From the NCBI GenBank assembly GCA_015680685.1, contig MNCI01017476.1, positions 1,080,003 to 1,144,002 on the forward strand: DNA of 64,000 bases. Direction: 5' to 3'. A program made the translations under genes and the position numbers. Of this stretch, positions 47,769-58,634 are shown in pieces; positions within the stretch are counted from its first letter, which is position 1, and every line of letters starts with the position of its first letter. The notes below the pieces were generated by a model. The model had not been told where the DNA came from. It worked only from the letters and a program-made list of their open reading frames with translations, and made no database searches. This DNA comes from Gnetum montanum (lineage: Eukaryota > Streptophyta > Gnetopsida > Gnetales > Gnetaceae).

Positions 47769-48108
47769 AGGTACGCTCCCAAGAGCATGACAAAAAGTTA
47801 GAAAATCTTTGAAATTTTCAAGGGTTATGCTCTATGGGGAGTGTAACCAACAGTTAAAACATTTTTGCAATTTTCAAGGGTTACACACTGTGCAGAGCAT
47901 AAGCAATAATTAGAAATGTTTTGTAATTTTCAAGGGTTACACTCTGTGGGGAGCATAACCAACAATTAGAAAAAATTTTGAAATTTTCAAGGATTATGCT
48001 CTATGGGGAGCATAACCAAAAATTAGAAAATTTTTGACATTTTCAAGGATTACACTCTACAGGAAGCATAACCAATAGTTAGAAAAAATTTTATATTTTT
48101 CAGAGTTG
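47769..48108 (+). repeat. Minisatellite of about six 56-57 bp units
   Basis: Consensus ttatgctctatggggagcat, then aaccaa(c/t)a(g/a)ttagaaaa and ttttgaaattttcaaggg. Units start near 47769, 47825, 47881, 47937, 47994 and 48050. The fifth unit holds a perfect TTATGCT/AGCATAA hairpin; the same word family appears in the hairpin repeats at 41.0-41.6 kb. Confidence 0.85.
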
Positions 48109-48987
48109 CCGAGTATGAAAAGTATAATATTAGAGATAAAAAATGCAAAGTGCAAATGTGAAATGGATACATTAGTATTGTGCCCTATTGAGGACTAGGC
48201 ACGTCAGATGGATATGTTAATGTCCCTTTCCTATGAGGTTCATGAGGAAAGCTAAGGATTTTGTTAATGTGCTAAGCATGATTTTAATGCATTTTTCTTA
48301 ATCCTTACACATTTGGCTATTGGTTGTCTGATAATTACTAAATGTGTCATATCATAGCCACCAGTGTTTTCGCTAAGGTTCCAATGTCCACATCTACATT
48401 CTGTATGTAGCCATGGATGGAGGCACTTGATAAGTTCATCTTTATGCAAGGCTTGGTTAAAAACATGGTGGACTGCATTCAATAAATGGATCCTAAGATT
48501 GGTATGTTCATGTTTCTCTTCCTTACTTCACTGATTTGCTGCTTAGTCTATGCCTAATATTGTCTTGCCTATTCTATGACAATAGGTTCCCAACTTCGGT
48601 GGGATCCAAATAGGGTGGCTAAAGTTCATGTTGTGCCTAAGTTTTCCCCTAAAGTGGAGAAAGTGCCCCATCATATGTACGATGAGGTAAGTAAGTGTAG
48701 GCTCTCATCTATGAGAGCATTGTGGGAATGCAAGCACATTAACAAGCATCTATGGAAATGGGTGCATGAGCTCCAGGACAGGGGATGAGCCAAGATGCAA
48801 CATTAGAGGACTTGTAGGACCGTTATAAATTCCTAGCAGCTCATGACCAAGGGGATGGTACCTAGCAAATAACTTAGATTGACTATGCCAAGTACTAGTC
48901 AGCCATTCATGGCAAAAATGAGGCCACCTGAGAGGTGATCAAGCAACGACTACAAATGGATCTACTAGTCATAAAGCACCAGGATTG

Positions 48988-48992
48988 GAAAG
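48988..48992 (+). other. Target-site duplication of element G (left, gaaag)
   Basis: Identical to gaaag at 61881-61885 just outside the other LTR. Confidence 0.9.
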
Positions 48993-51986
48993 TGTTGGCG
49001 ACCGTTTGGGACGCGACCACCAATGAGTGTCCTCGAACAGGATTTAGGTGCTTGCTGGTCTCTGGCAACACCAAGGCCCAGATACCTCCAAATAGACTCA
49101 ATAGTTAATGTGAGTATGTGTGTGTGCTGTTGCGGTGAGCGATTGTGAAAAATGAAATGATTGCATTGTGTGTAAACTACAAATGACTTATCAATAAGAG
49201 ATTCAGCCAACTTTGCCAAGTACTGTGAGTTATTGAGAGTTCATATTTTCTTCAATTGTCTAGTCTATGTGGTCCTTATAATACCTACTTGTAACAAATA
49301 AAATTTTGCAAAAAAATTTGAGCACAACTTCGCGAATCTACTTCTAATTTTCCCTAGAGAAAGAGATAGTTCCACAAGAAAACTAGAAATAGAGCAAGAT
49401 TCAATGGAAATAGACAGAAAAGAAAGCAGATTTGTGTTAAGACCTCAAATGCTTAAACAAGGTAAAATGATATTAGTAAACACTTCGCAATAAAGCTATC
49501 CCAAATTCAATTACTACGAATTGTTCAAACTTCCAAGGCTCAAATAAGCAATTTCTTCAAGACAATCCTACTACGTTACCAAAAAATTGCTATGAAAACT
49601 ATTACGTACGAGACTCCATTTTGGCTAGATAATGGATGTCAACAATTGCATTCAACAGAACCTTCAAAAGACTTGACAATTTCTGATTGAAATACCACGG
49701 AGATTCACTTTAAAGATAAAAGAAAGCTATTCCTGGTCCCATCAAAATACCAAATATTTTCTAAACCCTCTTGACTATTGAATCATTCAATAGCTTGACT
49801 ACACGCAAAGGCTCTCTTACAACAATCCCAATAGCGGTTCTTATATTGCACAATAATAAAATTCAATACTAAAATGCCTTAAGGTTTTTAAACACAAGCA
49901 CTTCTATGGAAAAATTTTAATAGAAATTTCTATTGTGCAACAAGAACAAAAAGAGAAATCTAAAAATCCCAAAATTACTTGCCAAGGATGATACTATCTA
50001 AACCACTAGCTAAACAATTTAAACAAAATAAAAAATAAAAAAAATAACTCACAGGACTATGACAAAAAGGCTGAAATCTTTTCTTTAGCCAGTCATCTTA
50101 CAAGCAATCTTTTACAATGTCTTCCTCCAAGACCCAAAGTGACATGTCTCCAAGTGAGAGCTAGTAGTATCCCTAGTGTGATATATGTTTTTTTCTTACT
50201 CCTGAAGCCTTTTTATAGGGTTCAAAAGGTAGTTACATCTTTCAAAATATCTTAGCTAACTTTTCTCCCAAGTAAGGAAGTTATTTACTTGCCCAACAAG
50301 TTAGGAGATATAACTTGCCCAACAAGTTAGGAGATTACTTGTCCAACAAGTTAGGAAGTTATAACTTAGGAAGTTAGGAAGTTAGAAAGTTAGGAGAAAA
50401 TCATGCTAACATTGGCATGTGTAAATATTACAAATATTGCTTTTGTAAGCAATAGCCTATTATTATTTAAAATAAATCCAAGATCCCCAATTTATTTTTA
50501 TTATTTTATTTAGGATTTTAAATACTAAATGTCATTAAACCCTAGTAATTCTTGTGAAAGTAATAAAATGGATACTAACTAAATCCTCCCTTTTAGTTAC
50601 ACAAATATCCCAAAAATATCTTTTTCCTTTTTCTCCATGTAATATGTATATCTAACATTATGCATATCTAAATTAATTAATTTTAATTTAATTTGTCTGT
50701 GTTATAGCTAAGGGGCCCTTTCTTAAAATAGTTGAAACTCAGGGTATCATTGATGTAGAGCTTACGATGGTTCTGTCTTCTATTTTTCCATCCCTTCTTC
50801 CTTGATTTTTTCATAAAACAAGTGGTTGCAGCTGCATTTGACATCTAGAACAATGTTGTCTCCATTTTCTTCTAATAGCACCATCGAAACAGCAAGCGTC
50901 GGCAGTGGCATTGGCTCTAGTTTGTTTTAACCGAAGGAGGTAACATGTTGATGTTACCTTCATCTTGGCGGACAAACATTCAGCACAATTTCAGCATCCA
51001 CCAGAATCATCCATTACCTTGCCCACACGTACGTCCATTTTTTGGCTCATCTTTTTATTCGTATACGTATTCTTGAATTGCTATTTAACTTATGCATGAT
51101 AGAAATATGCAAGGAAAATGGTGGCAAATAAGAACAGATCAATAATGTGGGCTTTTCTGGTGGTTACTGATCCCATAGAGGATTCTGATCTTTGTTGTCT
51201 ACACCACGCATCTGTCCACTAATCTCAAGCATGTCTCTCAAAGTTTTGAGACAAGCACGTCATTCTCGTGACGATGATTCTGTGTGGTGGCGTCGGTGCT
51301 TACAAGGCATCGCCAGGCCGCTAGGATAAAGCAGGTCACCCACATTCATCACTGGTGCAAATAGAACCTCCCCTGTGCATGGCTCCAAGGCCCAGGTGAG
51401 TGGCTACACACCGTAGAAGTTGCCCTGTTCGAGTAGGGTGTGGTTGAAGAAGAAAATTGCTATTGCTATAGAATCTGTGAAAGGCAGGCGGTGTGGAGGC
51501 ATTGCCATGCAAGCGAAGCACAAAGCAGAGAGAGGGATTTTCCAATTTCGATGGGAAACTCGAGCAAAGCATTGCAGTGGCCATGGCAGTGAGCATTCTC
51601 CAAAGCGGTGATGACCTTGCCCATGTATGCGAGCTGGCAGCCGTAGGCATTGTAAGGGAACCCCACGCTGATGCCACCAATTTTGTAGCATTTCGATTCT
51701 GCAACAGTAGGGCTTGTTGCTTATGACGGCGAGTTCATATTGCTGGCTCTGCTGCATTCTTGCAGCGCAAAACCAAATCCTGCTGACATTTCAAATGTCA
51801 TCTGTGGCTCACAGTTGGTTTTATTATCTTATTTTATCAGCATCTGCAGCTCTGATTTATCTATTCACACTCAGGATGAAATTTTTTTTTTGCAGATGAA
51901 CTTGAATGTGAGGCTTTACCCTTGGAAACCTTTGATTTTAAATTTTCAAGTCCAACTGTTCCATGAAATGGCCAAATGTGCCAACA
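48993..51986 (-). repeat. 3' LTR of element G
   Basis: 2,994 bp. TATA box CTATAAAAAGG on the minus strand (50210-50217). Has three copies of the motif acttg(c/t)ccaacaagttagga (about 50290-50365) where the other LTR has one, and lacks 258 bp present there. Carries the RTEL1-like segment (51505-51690). Confidence 0.92.
51505..51690 (-). pseudogene. RTEL1-like helicase fragment captured in the 3' LTR of G
   Basis: The minus strand reads CYKIGGISVGFPYNAYGCQL, then AYMGKVITALENA, then CNALLEFPIEIGKSLSLLCA and SLAWQ. This matches, in order and spacing, the N-terminus of plant RTEL1 DNA helicase (KYKIRGIDVDFPY.AYD.QL.YM.KVI..L...C.ALLESPTGTGKTLCLLCATLAW), an XPD-family iron-sulfur helicase that dismantles telomere and recombination intermediates. 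The Walker A motif is damaged here (IEIGKS); in the other LTR it reads IGTGKS. The frame leaves the helicase after LAW. The surrounding 51.17-51.90 kb is less AT-rich than the rest of G. Confidence 0.8.
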
Positions 51987-52003
51987 TTTTTGCCCCCTTA
52001 AAA
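51987..52003 (-). promoter_or_regulatory. Polypurine tract of element G
   Basis: The minus strand reads TTTTAAGGGGGCAAAAA directly before the LTR start TGTTGGCAC. Confidence 0.85.
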
Positions 52004-52410
52004 GGTTAAAGAAACTTATGCAGCCTCATTTTTTTTAAATTGAAACATACCAAAAATTTCATTGAATTTTTACAGCTGAACAAAACTCTTTTTTGAAGGA
52101 AAATTTTCATCAAACATAAGGTTTGAGGGTATAAAAACCCCCTTCCTAGGAAAAACAACAAACTTTGCATTATCAAGTCCTTCATGGACTATTCTTGGGA
52201 TGGAAACTGAATTGTGAGGGTTACCCTAGTAGGAATCCTCATCTCTCTAACTGTTTTATAGGAAATTTCTACTGTGATGAAGGTTGTTCTGTTGTTCTCT
52301 AGCTTGGTGGAGCTCTCAACTTAATCTAATGGAACTTTTTCTTTAGCACTCTTTTCATTCTCTTTTTCAGATGCATTCTTCTATTCTTCCCAATTGGGTC
52401 CTTCATTCTC

Positions 52411-52713
52411 TTATTGGGATATGAATGCTTCTTCCCATGCCCATGATGACTCTTCATTGGTTGGTTGCTCTTCTCTTTTCTCCTCTTCTTTGGTGCAATC
52501 TCGATATCGCCCCCAAACATTGGACTCTATCTCCAAACGTCTTGTGAGGAAAGAAAATTCATTGGACAACCAAGCCATGAAAGGATACTCCTTCGGAGCT
52601 CCACATGATCTAGCTTTTAGGTAAGCCTTCAACACATGTTCAGGCCAACATCCCATCACATATGGAATAAAAGGCTTTCTCATTGCTCTCCCAAACTCCA
52701 TCTCCTCTTTCAA
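52411..52713 (-). CDS. Unknown 100-codon ORF in G with its own TATA box
   Basis: Open frame starting MKEEMEFGRAMRKPF and continuing through GCWPEHVLKAYLKARSCG, PKEYPFMAWLSNEFSFL and a Glu/Lys-rich end (KEEEKREEQPTNEE). No domain recognised and no membrane segment. It sits between integrase and the purine tract, in element direction. Upstream, CACCTATAAAAAGAGG places a TATA box at 52793-52786, about 75 bases before the ATG, so an own transcript of short leader is possible. The ATG at 52701 (MEFGRAM) is an alternative start. A second frame, 52326-52520, overlaps and is very Lys-rich. It could be a captured host exon or an element-specific gene. Confidence 0.5.
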   Translation of the reverse strand: MKEEMEFGRAMRKPFIPYVMGCWPEHVLKAYLKARSCGAPKEYPFMAWLSNEFSFLTRRLEIESNVWGRYRDCTKEEEKREEQPTNEESSWAWEEAFISQ

Positions 52714-53203
52714 AATTAGCTCTCTCTAACTTACTCTACTCAACTTGAATTGAAAGATGATGAAATCCTAGGCAACGCAATCCTCTTTTTATAGGTGCTA
52801 GAAATTTGAAATCCCCCCCAAGAGTCTTCAACCAATTTTCCTTCTTTTTAGGCATTCTAACCATTTGTCACAATCCTCACTAAGTGGTGGATGAGTCACC
52901 TTCTCCACTTGTCATACTTATTGAATTCCACTTGTTTCACTTGTAGGCTTCCACTTACCTCGCTTGAAGGAAAACTATTTTTTAAATATATTTACTATTA
53001 TAATATACTATCTACTTATCTAATTATATATTAATAGCATAATTAAACATAATAATTAATACTATACCTAGTAATATTCTACCTCATAGTATATACATAT
53101 ATTATTTTGTGTAAGGACATCTTCAAGCTGTATGCAATTGTCCCAAATAATGTTTTATATGCAAAAAATTATATGGAAATTGCAATTCCATGTCATTCAA
53201 AGT
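52714..53203. other. Stretch between integrase and the small ORF of G
   Basis: Non-coding, very AT-rich around 52975-53110 (tat/ata runs). The TATA box for the small ORF is at 52786-52793. Confidence 0.5.
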
Positions 53204-54310
53204 TCATAATTTGTAAGTATCCTCTAACAATTGCTTTGTAATTTGAAAAGGACCAATCCATGTCGGTGTAAACTTATTCGGTTTCTTCATATTCCATAAT
53301 AGGACGAGGTTCCCTATCTTGAAAGTTCTTTTCAAAGCTTTCCTATCAAACCATCTTTTAACTTGAGAGGTATTCTGTAACAAATTATCCCTTGCTTTAT
53401 CTACTTCAGCTTCTCTTTTAATAAGCAAAGTCATGAAACTTCTATCTTTATCAATTTTTTCACTATATCTTTGTACGAATTCAGAAGCTGAGCTTACAAT
53501 CTTATTTGTGATTCTCGCTAGAAAACCATAAACTAAGTTATATGGTGATGTCCCAATAGCTCTCTTGAACCTAATTCGATCTGACCATAACGTGGATTGT
53601 AGATAATCGATCCAATTTCCTAGATTCCCATTCATCGATTTCTTGATATAAGTAATAAGCTTTTTATTGGTGGATTCTGCTAGGCCATTTCCTTGNNNNN
53701 NNNNNNNNNNNNNNNNNNNNNNNNNNNNNNNNNNNNNNNNNNNNNNNNNNNNNNNNNNNNNNNNNNNNNNNNNNNNNNNNNNNNNNNNNNNNNNNNNNNN
53801 NNNNNNNNNNNNNNNNNNNNNATCCAAACCCCATTGCTAAAATGGTCTATCTGCAACTACTGGCTTTAAAGGGGCTCTAGCCCTTTTAATCTTGGGCCCA
53901 TGAATTTGACATTTATAGCATTTTTGAATCTTTGAACTAATGTCTTGATACATGGAAGGCTAGTAATATCCATATTGAAGTATATGTTGCATAATCAACT
54001 TAGGGGATTCATAAAATAATTCACATGACCATGAAATTGTTCCAAAATGAAACTAATTTTCTCATTATGAACACATTCCAATAAAACCCCTCAAAAATCC
54101 TTTCTGTATAATATATCATCTTTAACAATGAATCTTCGTGCTCTTTTGAAGAAAGCTCTCTTTTGACTTGCAGTTAAATTATTTGGGATTTTCCTTGTAT
54201 TAAGAAATTTGAGAATTTCATCATACCAATTCTCTTCATGGGTGTTAAGTGTACACACTTCACTTTCTCTAGCCATTAACTTGGCTAACCCATTCCCTTA
54301 ATTGTTTTGC
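53204..54310 (-). pseudogene. Integrase of element G (with a 126-N gap)
   Basis: Inserts the DNA copy. N-terminal part at 54091-54276 (MARESEVCTLNTHEENWYDE..., RRFIVKDDILYRKDF), zinc region near 53950-53890 (CYKCQIHGPK), then a gap of N at 53696-53821 that hides most of the catalytic core. The C-terminal part is open (53204-53695): QGNGLAESTNKKLITYIKKS, GTSPYNLVYG, KRTFKIGNLVLLWN and FTPTWIGPFQI. All are familiar Tat-type integrase blocks. Only small frame breaks are visible, at least one (near 54.09 kb) a stop. Confidence 0.85.
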
Positions 54311-55440
54311 ATATTTCTAATGAAAATATGAAACTTTGCAACTTTATAAACCATTTTCCTCTTTTTAATTCAATCTCATTTTGGGCTAGGAATCACTTGA
54401 CTGCAAGTTTAATTAGCATAATGTGGACTAATGAACTTTCCAAATAGTATTTAAAATACTGAAGCGCTTTGATGACTACAAAAGCTTGTTTCTCTAAGTC
54501 TGAATAATTTAATTCTGAACCTTTCAACTGATACCCAAAAAATCTAATTGGTTCATCTTGAATTTCATCAGCTTTTTGTGTTAAAACGACAGCGATAGAA
54601 TCATTCGAAGAAATAGAATATAACCAAAAATCTTCTTTTAAGTCTAGGCTTCACCAAATATGGAGCCTCTTGTATAACATTTTTTAATTTCTGATAAAGC
54701 TCTCTCTGATTCTAGTATTTTTTCTACTTGGACATCCTTTTTTAGCATATGCATCAAAGGTTTGGTAATTTCAGTAAACCCAGGGATGAACTTTTTCACA
54801 AAGTTTATCTTCCCAAAGAAAGATCTAAGAGATTTCTTACTTGTGGGATGCTCAATATTCTATACTTCTTGAATTTGGAAATTGTCTATGGCAATTCCTT
54901 CTTGACATATCACATGGCCTAATAAGCTTCCAGATTTAACCCCGAAGATACACTTCTTAGGATTTAATGAAATACCAAACTCATGACATCTATCAAAAAC
55001 TTGCTAGAGATGATTACTATGATCTTCTTTTTTCTTTGAGAATATTGTAATATCATCCAAATAAACTACCACGAATTTACCTCATAAATCCTTAAATGCT
55101 AAATCTATTGCTCTTTGGAAAGTAGCTCCAGCATTTGACAATCCAAATGGCATTCTTTGGTAAGTGAAAGTTCCCCATTTAGTAATAAATGTTGTTTTGA
55201 ATCTATCATTCTTATCTACCACGATCTAATTATAACCTAAGAAACCATCTAAGAAGGAATATACTTGACAACCTAAGACTTTAATCAGCATCTCATCAAT
55301 TCTTGGAAGTGGATACTTATCCTTTTTTGAGGCATCATTCAGATTTCTAAATTTTATACAAAGCCTTATATCACCATTTTTCTTTCTTACTAGAACAAGG
55401 TTAGCAAGACATGTTAAATATCGTACTAGATATATAATTC
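54310..55440 (-). pseudogene. Reverse transcriptase and RT-linked RNase H of element G
   Basis: RT: LVLVRKKNGDIRLCIKFRNL, DKYPLPRIDEML, VYSFLDGFLGYN, TFTYQRMPFGLSNAGATFQ and the intact catalytic box VVVYLDDITIFSK (YLDD codons at 55052-55063), then NPKKCIFGVKSGSLLGHVI. RNase H at about 54310-54690: SSNDSIAVVLTQKADE, PIRFFGYQLKGSELNYSDLEKQAF. Two or three stops interrupt. It stands after the other RNase H of this element and before integrase. Confidence 0.88.
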
Positions 55441-56506
55441 ATGCTTGTAACAACTTCTTGATTTCAACTTCCATAGCTGGTTCAAATGAGGGATTAAATT
55501 TCCTTTGTTTTTGCTTGACTATTTTACAATCTTCTATTAAAGAAATTTTATGTGTCATCACATCTTGCCTAAAATCTTTAAGATCATCATAAGACCAAGA
55601 AAAATTATCCAAATTATTTCTTAGACATGTTAACAAGTTTTTTTTAAAACTTGAATCTCTTTCCTTTATAACATTCAACATCTTTGGTATCCTGTCTAAT
55701 CCAAAATTCACTACTTTGAAAGCTTGACTATCTGGGTTTTGTATATCCTTCCCAGTGAGTAAATTTTTCTTGAACTCATGTTCCAAATCAATCATCCTTT
55801 TTGGAATGAAATTAGCTTTGAAGTTTGATGACATTTCAGGTATTATTTGACTCTCAAATTCTTGTTTGTTTTTCATAAATCTTAGTACTTGATCATCATC
55901 TTCAAATACTTGTAAATGTCTTATATTATCTGGAACTGATGGCTTATGTTCTTCTTTAATTATGACATCTTTGTAACTTTCTAATATTTTCATATCCAAT
56001 GTTGAAGATGCCTTTGCCAAATCATCTACTATAAAATTCTGTGCTCTATTTATATGCTCTATTTGGCAATGTTGAAACTGATCTAACATCTTACAAGCAA
56101 GTTGCTTATAAGGTCTTAAGAATGAGCTCTTTACTACATAGTTAACCTTTACTTGTTCACAAACTAATCTTGAGTCTCCTTTTATAGTAATTACTCTGAT
56201 CTTTTTGTCTAAAGCTATCCTTATATCAATACATAAAGCTTCATACTTAGCCTTGTTGTTAGTACAAGGGAAAGATAGATGAATTGCTTTGAAGATTTCA
56301 GGTGAATCATTCCTTAATATAACTATGCCGACTCCTGCACCTTTTGAATTATATGAACCATCAAAGTATAACTCCCATTTATACTCATTCTTTGATTGTT
56401 CTTTTTCAAAACTATAATGTTCTTGAAGTGTACAAATTTTGTTTTCAACATCTTCTTTTTCAGCCATTTTACTTTTTCTATTTGAAGTAATATTATCAAT
56501 CATCAA
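55439..56506 (-). CDS. Archaeal-type RNase H upstream of RT, start of RT (355 codons, element G)
   Basis: The longest open frame in the window. Residues about 45-170 are an RNase H with all four catalytic acids readable: LYFDGSYNSKGAGVG, TNNKAKYEALCIDIRIAL, ITIKGDSRLVCEQV and NFIVDDLAKAS. Residues 290-355 are the pol linker (NFSWSYDDLKDFRQD, THKISLIED) and the beginning of RT (EPAMEVEIKKLLQA), so it is joined in frame with RT, which then continues past a stop at 55.44 kb. In element F the corresponding RNase H stands after RT and its own RNase H. It would assist removal of RNA during reverse transcription. Confidence 0.85.
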   Translation of the reverse strand: MMIDNITSNRKSKMAEKEDVENKICTLQEHYSFEKEQSKNEYKWELYFDGSYNSKGAGVGIVILRNDSPEIFKAIHLSFPCTNNKAKYEALCIDIRIALDKKIRVITIKGDSRLVCEQVKVNYVVKSSFLRPYKQLACKMLDQFQHCQIEHINRAQNFIVDDLAKASSTLDMKILESYKDVIIKEEHKPSVPDNIRHLQVFEDDDQVLRFMKNKQEFESQIIPEMSSNFKANFIPKRMIDLEHEFKKNLLTGKDIQNPDSQAFKVVNFGLDRIPKMLNVIKERDSSFKKNLLTCLRNNLDNFSWSYDDLKDFRQDVMTHKISLIEDCKIVKQKQRKFNPSFEPAMEVEIKKLLQA

Positions 56507-56545
56507 AGGTTCGCTATAGATGTATATCTGATTTGGTTCTCCTTT

Positions 56546-57074
56546 CTAAGGTAGCCACATGTGAGAATAATCTGTTGATATGTAACCTAAGAAATTCTTG
56601 CTCCAACTCCTACTCAATAAGAGACTGTGTGAATCCGGTATATCTGCCACTTGAATAGTTACTCTACTTCTGACACAGGATTCAGAAGCAATTTTCAATA
56701 AAACATTTGGTAATTGACCCACAATCTTCACTCTACTTTTATCCACTTGAACAATATTTTTGTTTGATTTTTCAGGAATCAAACCAATTTTCTTACCATA
56801 TAGACAATGGCATTATAGTAGATGTAGCTCCAGAATCAATCAAACAATTGTGTAAATATTTGTCCTTTAATTTCATTGTCAAAAGGAAAGGAGGAGCTTC
56901 CTTGTCATATGAAGTCTTTAATTTCTCATCATTACTAGATACATAACTTAACTCTGATTCTCTAACTCTCCTTTTACCTTTAATGAATTCTAAAAACTTT
57001 CTTTGCTGATCTCCTATTTGAAGCAACTGATAAAAGCTAATATTGGCCTTGACATGTTTAAGGTCTTCAATCAA
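56546..57074 (-). pseudogene. Aspartic protease of element G
   Basis: Read in two open pieces with a one-base frame change near 56.79 kb. 56793-57074: PPFLLTMKLKDKYLHNCLID then SGATSTIMPLS, the active-site Asp-Ser-Gly intact. 56546-56782: MIPEKSNKNIVQVDKSRV, QVADIPDSHSLLLSRSWS, equivalent to the usual (I/L)LGR.WL end. Lies between gag and the RNase H. Confidence 0.88.
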
Positions 57075-57219
57075 ATCATACTCTCCATCACCAATAAATC
57101 CTGGTTTCTTTATCCATTTATTAAAAGACTGATTTGGAGTGCTTTGCTCTACTTGATTGTCTTTACCTTTATTCTTATCTCTTCTATTTGGCTCAAAATC
57201 TTTTCTCTTAGTAGATGGA

Positions 57220-58512
57220 TTAATAAGAACATTTTGGGGGTCTATAAGTAGTTAGTATTTCCTTTGATCGGAGACTATATCCATTTTCTTCATTATTATT
57301 ACATTCTTCATCTGAAGACATATCTTCTTCAGAACTTGATAGAGAAGAAGTATCGCTAGATCCATTGCTAAAAGATTTACTTGCATAATGAACACTAGAT
57401 AACTCATTATCAGATTCAATATCAAAAAAGTTGGACACAATAAGGCCACTTTCATCCTCATCTTCTGCTAACTTACTATCTTGATGTTTATGTTTTCTAT
57501 TTTTCCTTTCTTCCTTGATATTAACTCTTGCTAAGGCTTTTTCAAGCTTCACTATTTTGTTAGACATATCTCTCATTAATTGTCCCTTTTCAGATCCTAC
57601 TCTTTCATGTTCTTGCTCTATCTTAACATGAGATGGACCTGGTAAAGCTTTAAATTGAGCAAAATCTTGCATAGGAATCATAACTCTTTCTTCTCTTTTT
57701 TGAATTGCAATATTTTCTTCAGGATTCAACTATTTTTCTAACTGTATAGCTTCGCTAAAATAGTCATTTAGCGTAGTTAAGTTGGGGGTTCTCCTTAACC
57801 AAATTTAAATTTTGGGGTTGACAGCCTTAAGATAAGTTTCTTTAAGCATTTCTTCTGATGGTCTATATTGTCTTTGAAAGAGTCCACAAATTCATTGAAA
57901 CTTGATGTTAAAATCTCTAATTAACTCTTTAACTCCTTGCTTAGCTTGTATCAGCCCATAGTATAGTTGTTGATCTAATTGATTACCAAATTGGGCCAAG
58001 AAAAGATTCTTCATGTCATCCCAACTTGTAATACTATTATTTGGTAAGTTTGAATACCAAATCTGAGCCATATCCTTTAAATTTGATACAAACAACCTAC
58101 AAGCTTGATCTTGATGTTGAATATTTGCATGAGCTAAAGCTAACTCAAACATGTGAATATATTCTTCAGCTAAATAAGATTTTTCAGGAATGAAAGGCTC
58201 AGGAAAATATTTATAAACTACCTTAGGAATATCATTGTAATTTTGAAATCCTAATGGTGTAATTCTTTGCCAAGGATTTGCCATTCTATTCCTTTGGATA
58301 GTTGAACTCTTAGACTTTCTAGATCTTTTCTTATGAATTGATAAACCAGATATAATGGGTGATCTTCTTGATCTTCTAGTTTTCACTTCACTACTTGTTC
58401 CCAATTCAAAAACCTTCTTTGATCGTTCTTCTTCTGATGAAGAATCAGTCTTAAAATCAAGAATATCTTTTGAAACTTTTAAATTTTCCAAACTACCAAT
58501 CTTCTTGGTCAT
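57220..58512 (-). pseudogene. gag of element G
   Basis: ATG at 58512 (MTKKIGSLENLKVSKDI...), about 100 bases after the primer site. Residues 1-80 are charged and Ser-rich. The capsid domain (Retrotrans_gag type) follows: LAEEYIHMFELALAHA, RLFVSNLKDMAQIWYSNLP, SITSWDDMKNLFLAQFGNQL, VKELIRDFNIKF. The frame breaks near 57.89 kb, continues with stops, then opens again at 57220-57729: a coiled-coil-like part (MSNKIVKLEKALARVN) and a Ser/Asp/Glu-rich tail. A short spacer then leads to protease. The short interruption (57.73-57.89 kb) is the main damage. Confidence 0.85.
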
Positions 58513-58612
58513 GAACTGAAAACAGTATCTAATTTCTTAAGCCTTTATAGTAACAAAGAATTGTTTATGTGCTAAAATTATAAGGCTTATGAAATTAGAG
58601 GCTAAATTTTTA

Positions 58613-58627
58613 GCCCTCCTAGCGCCA
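58613..58627 (-). promoter_or_regulatory. Candidate primer binding site of element G
   Basis: The minus strand reads TGGCGCTAGGAGGGC, beginning with the TGG that pairs with a tRNA CCA end, 7 bases inside the LTR. I could not assign the tRNA with confidence. Confidence 0.6.
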
Positions 58628-58634
58628 AAAGAAC

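Larger units (their letters stand above)
46561..48992 (+). other. Left part of inserted sequence H
   Basis: Plus-strand sequence between F and G. It holds an 86-codon open frame (47072-47332, basic start, no known relative), a minisatellite (47769-48108) and, from 48576, a protein-like reading (KFSPKVEKVPHHMYDEV, RALWECKHINKHLWKWVHEL). After a frame change this continues EDL.DRYKFLAAHDQGDG and VIKQRLQMDLLVIKHQDWK up to the insertion point of G. At 48575-48590 the coding-like part is preceded by ttctatgacaatag, which resembles a splice acceptor. No family recognised. Confidence 0.45.

Noticed and set aside
47769-48108. Possible CRISPR-like array
   Set aside because: Units are contiguous, diverged and have no unique spacers, in a plant context; it is a minisatellite.
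51336-51757. Overlapping long minus-strand frames (122 and 117 codons) and plus-strand frames in the G LTR
   Set aside because: Only the frame carrying the RTEL1 blocks has recognisable content; the others come from the low stop density of this less AT-rich piece.
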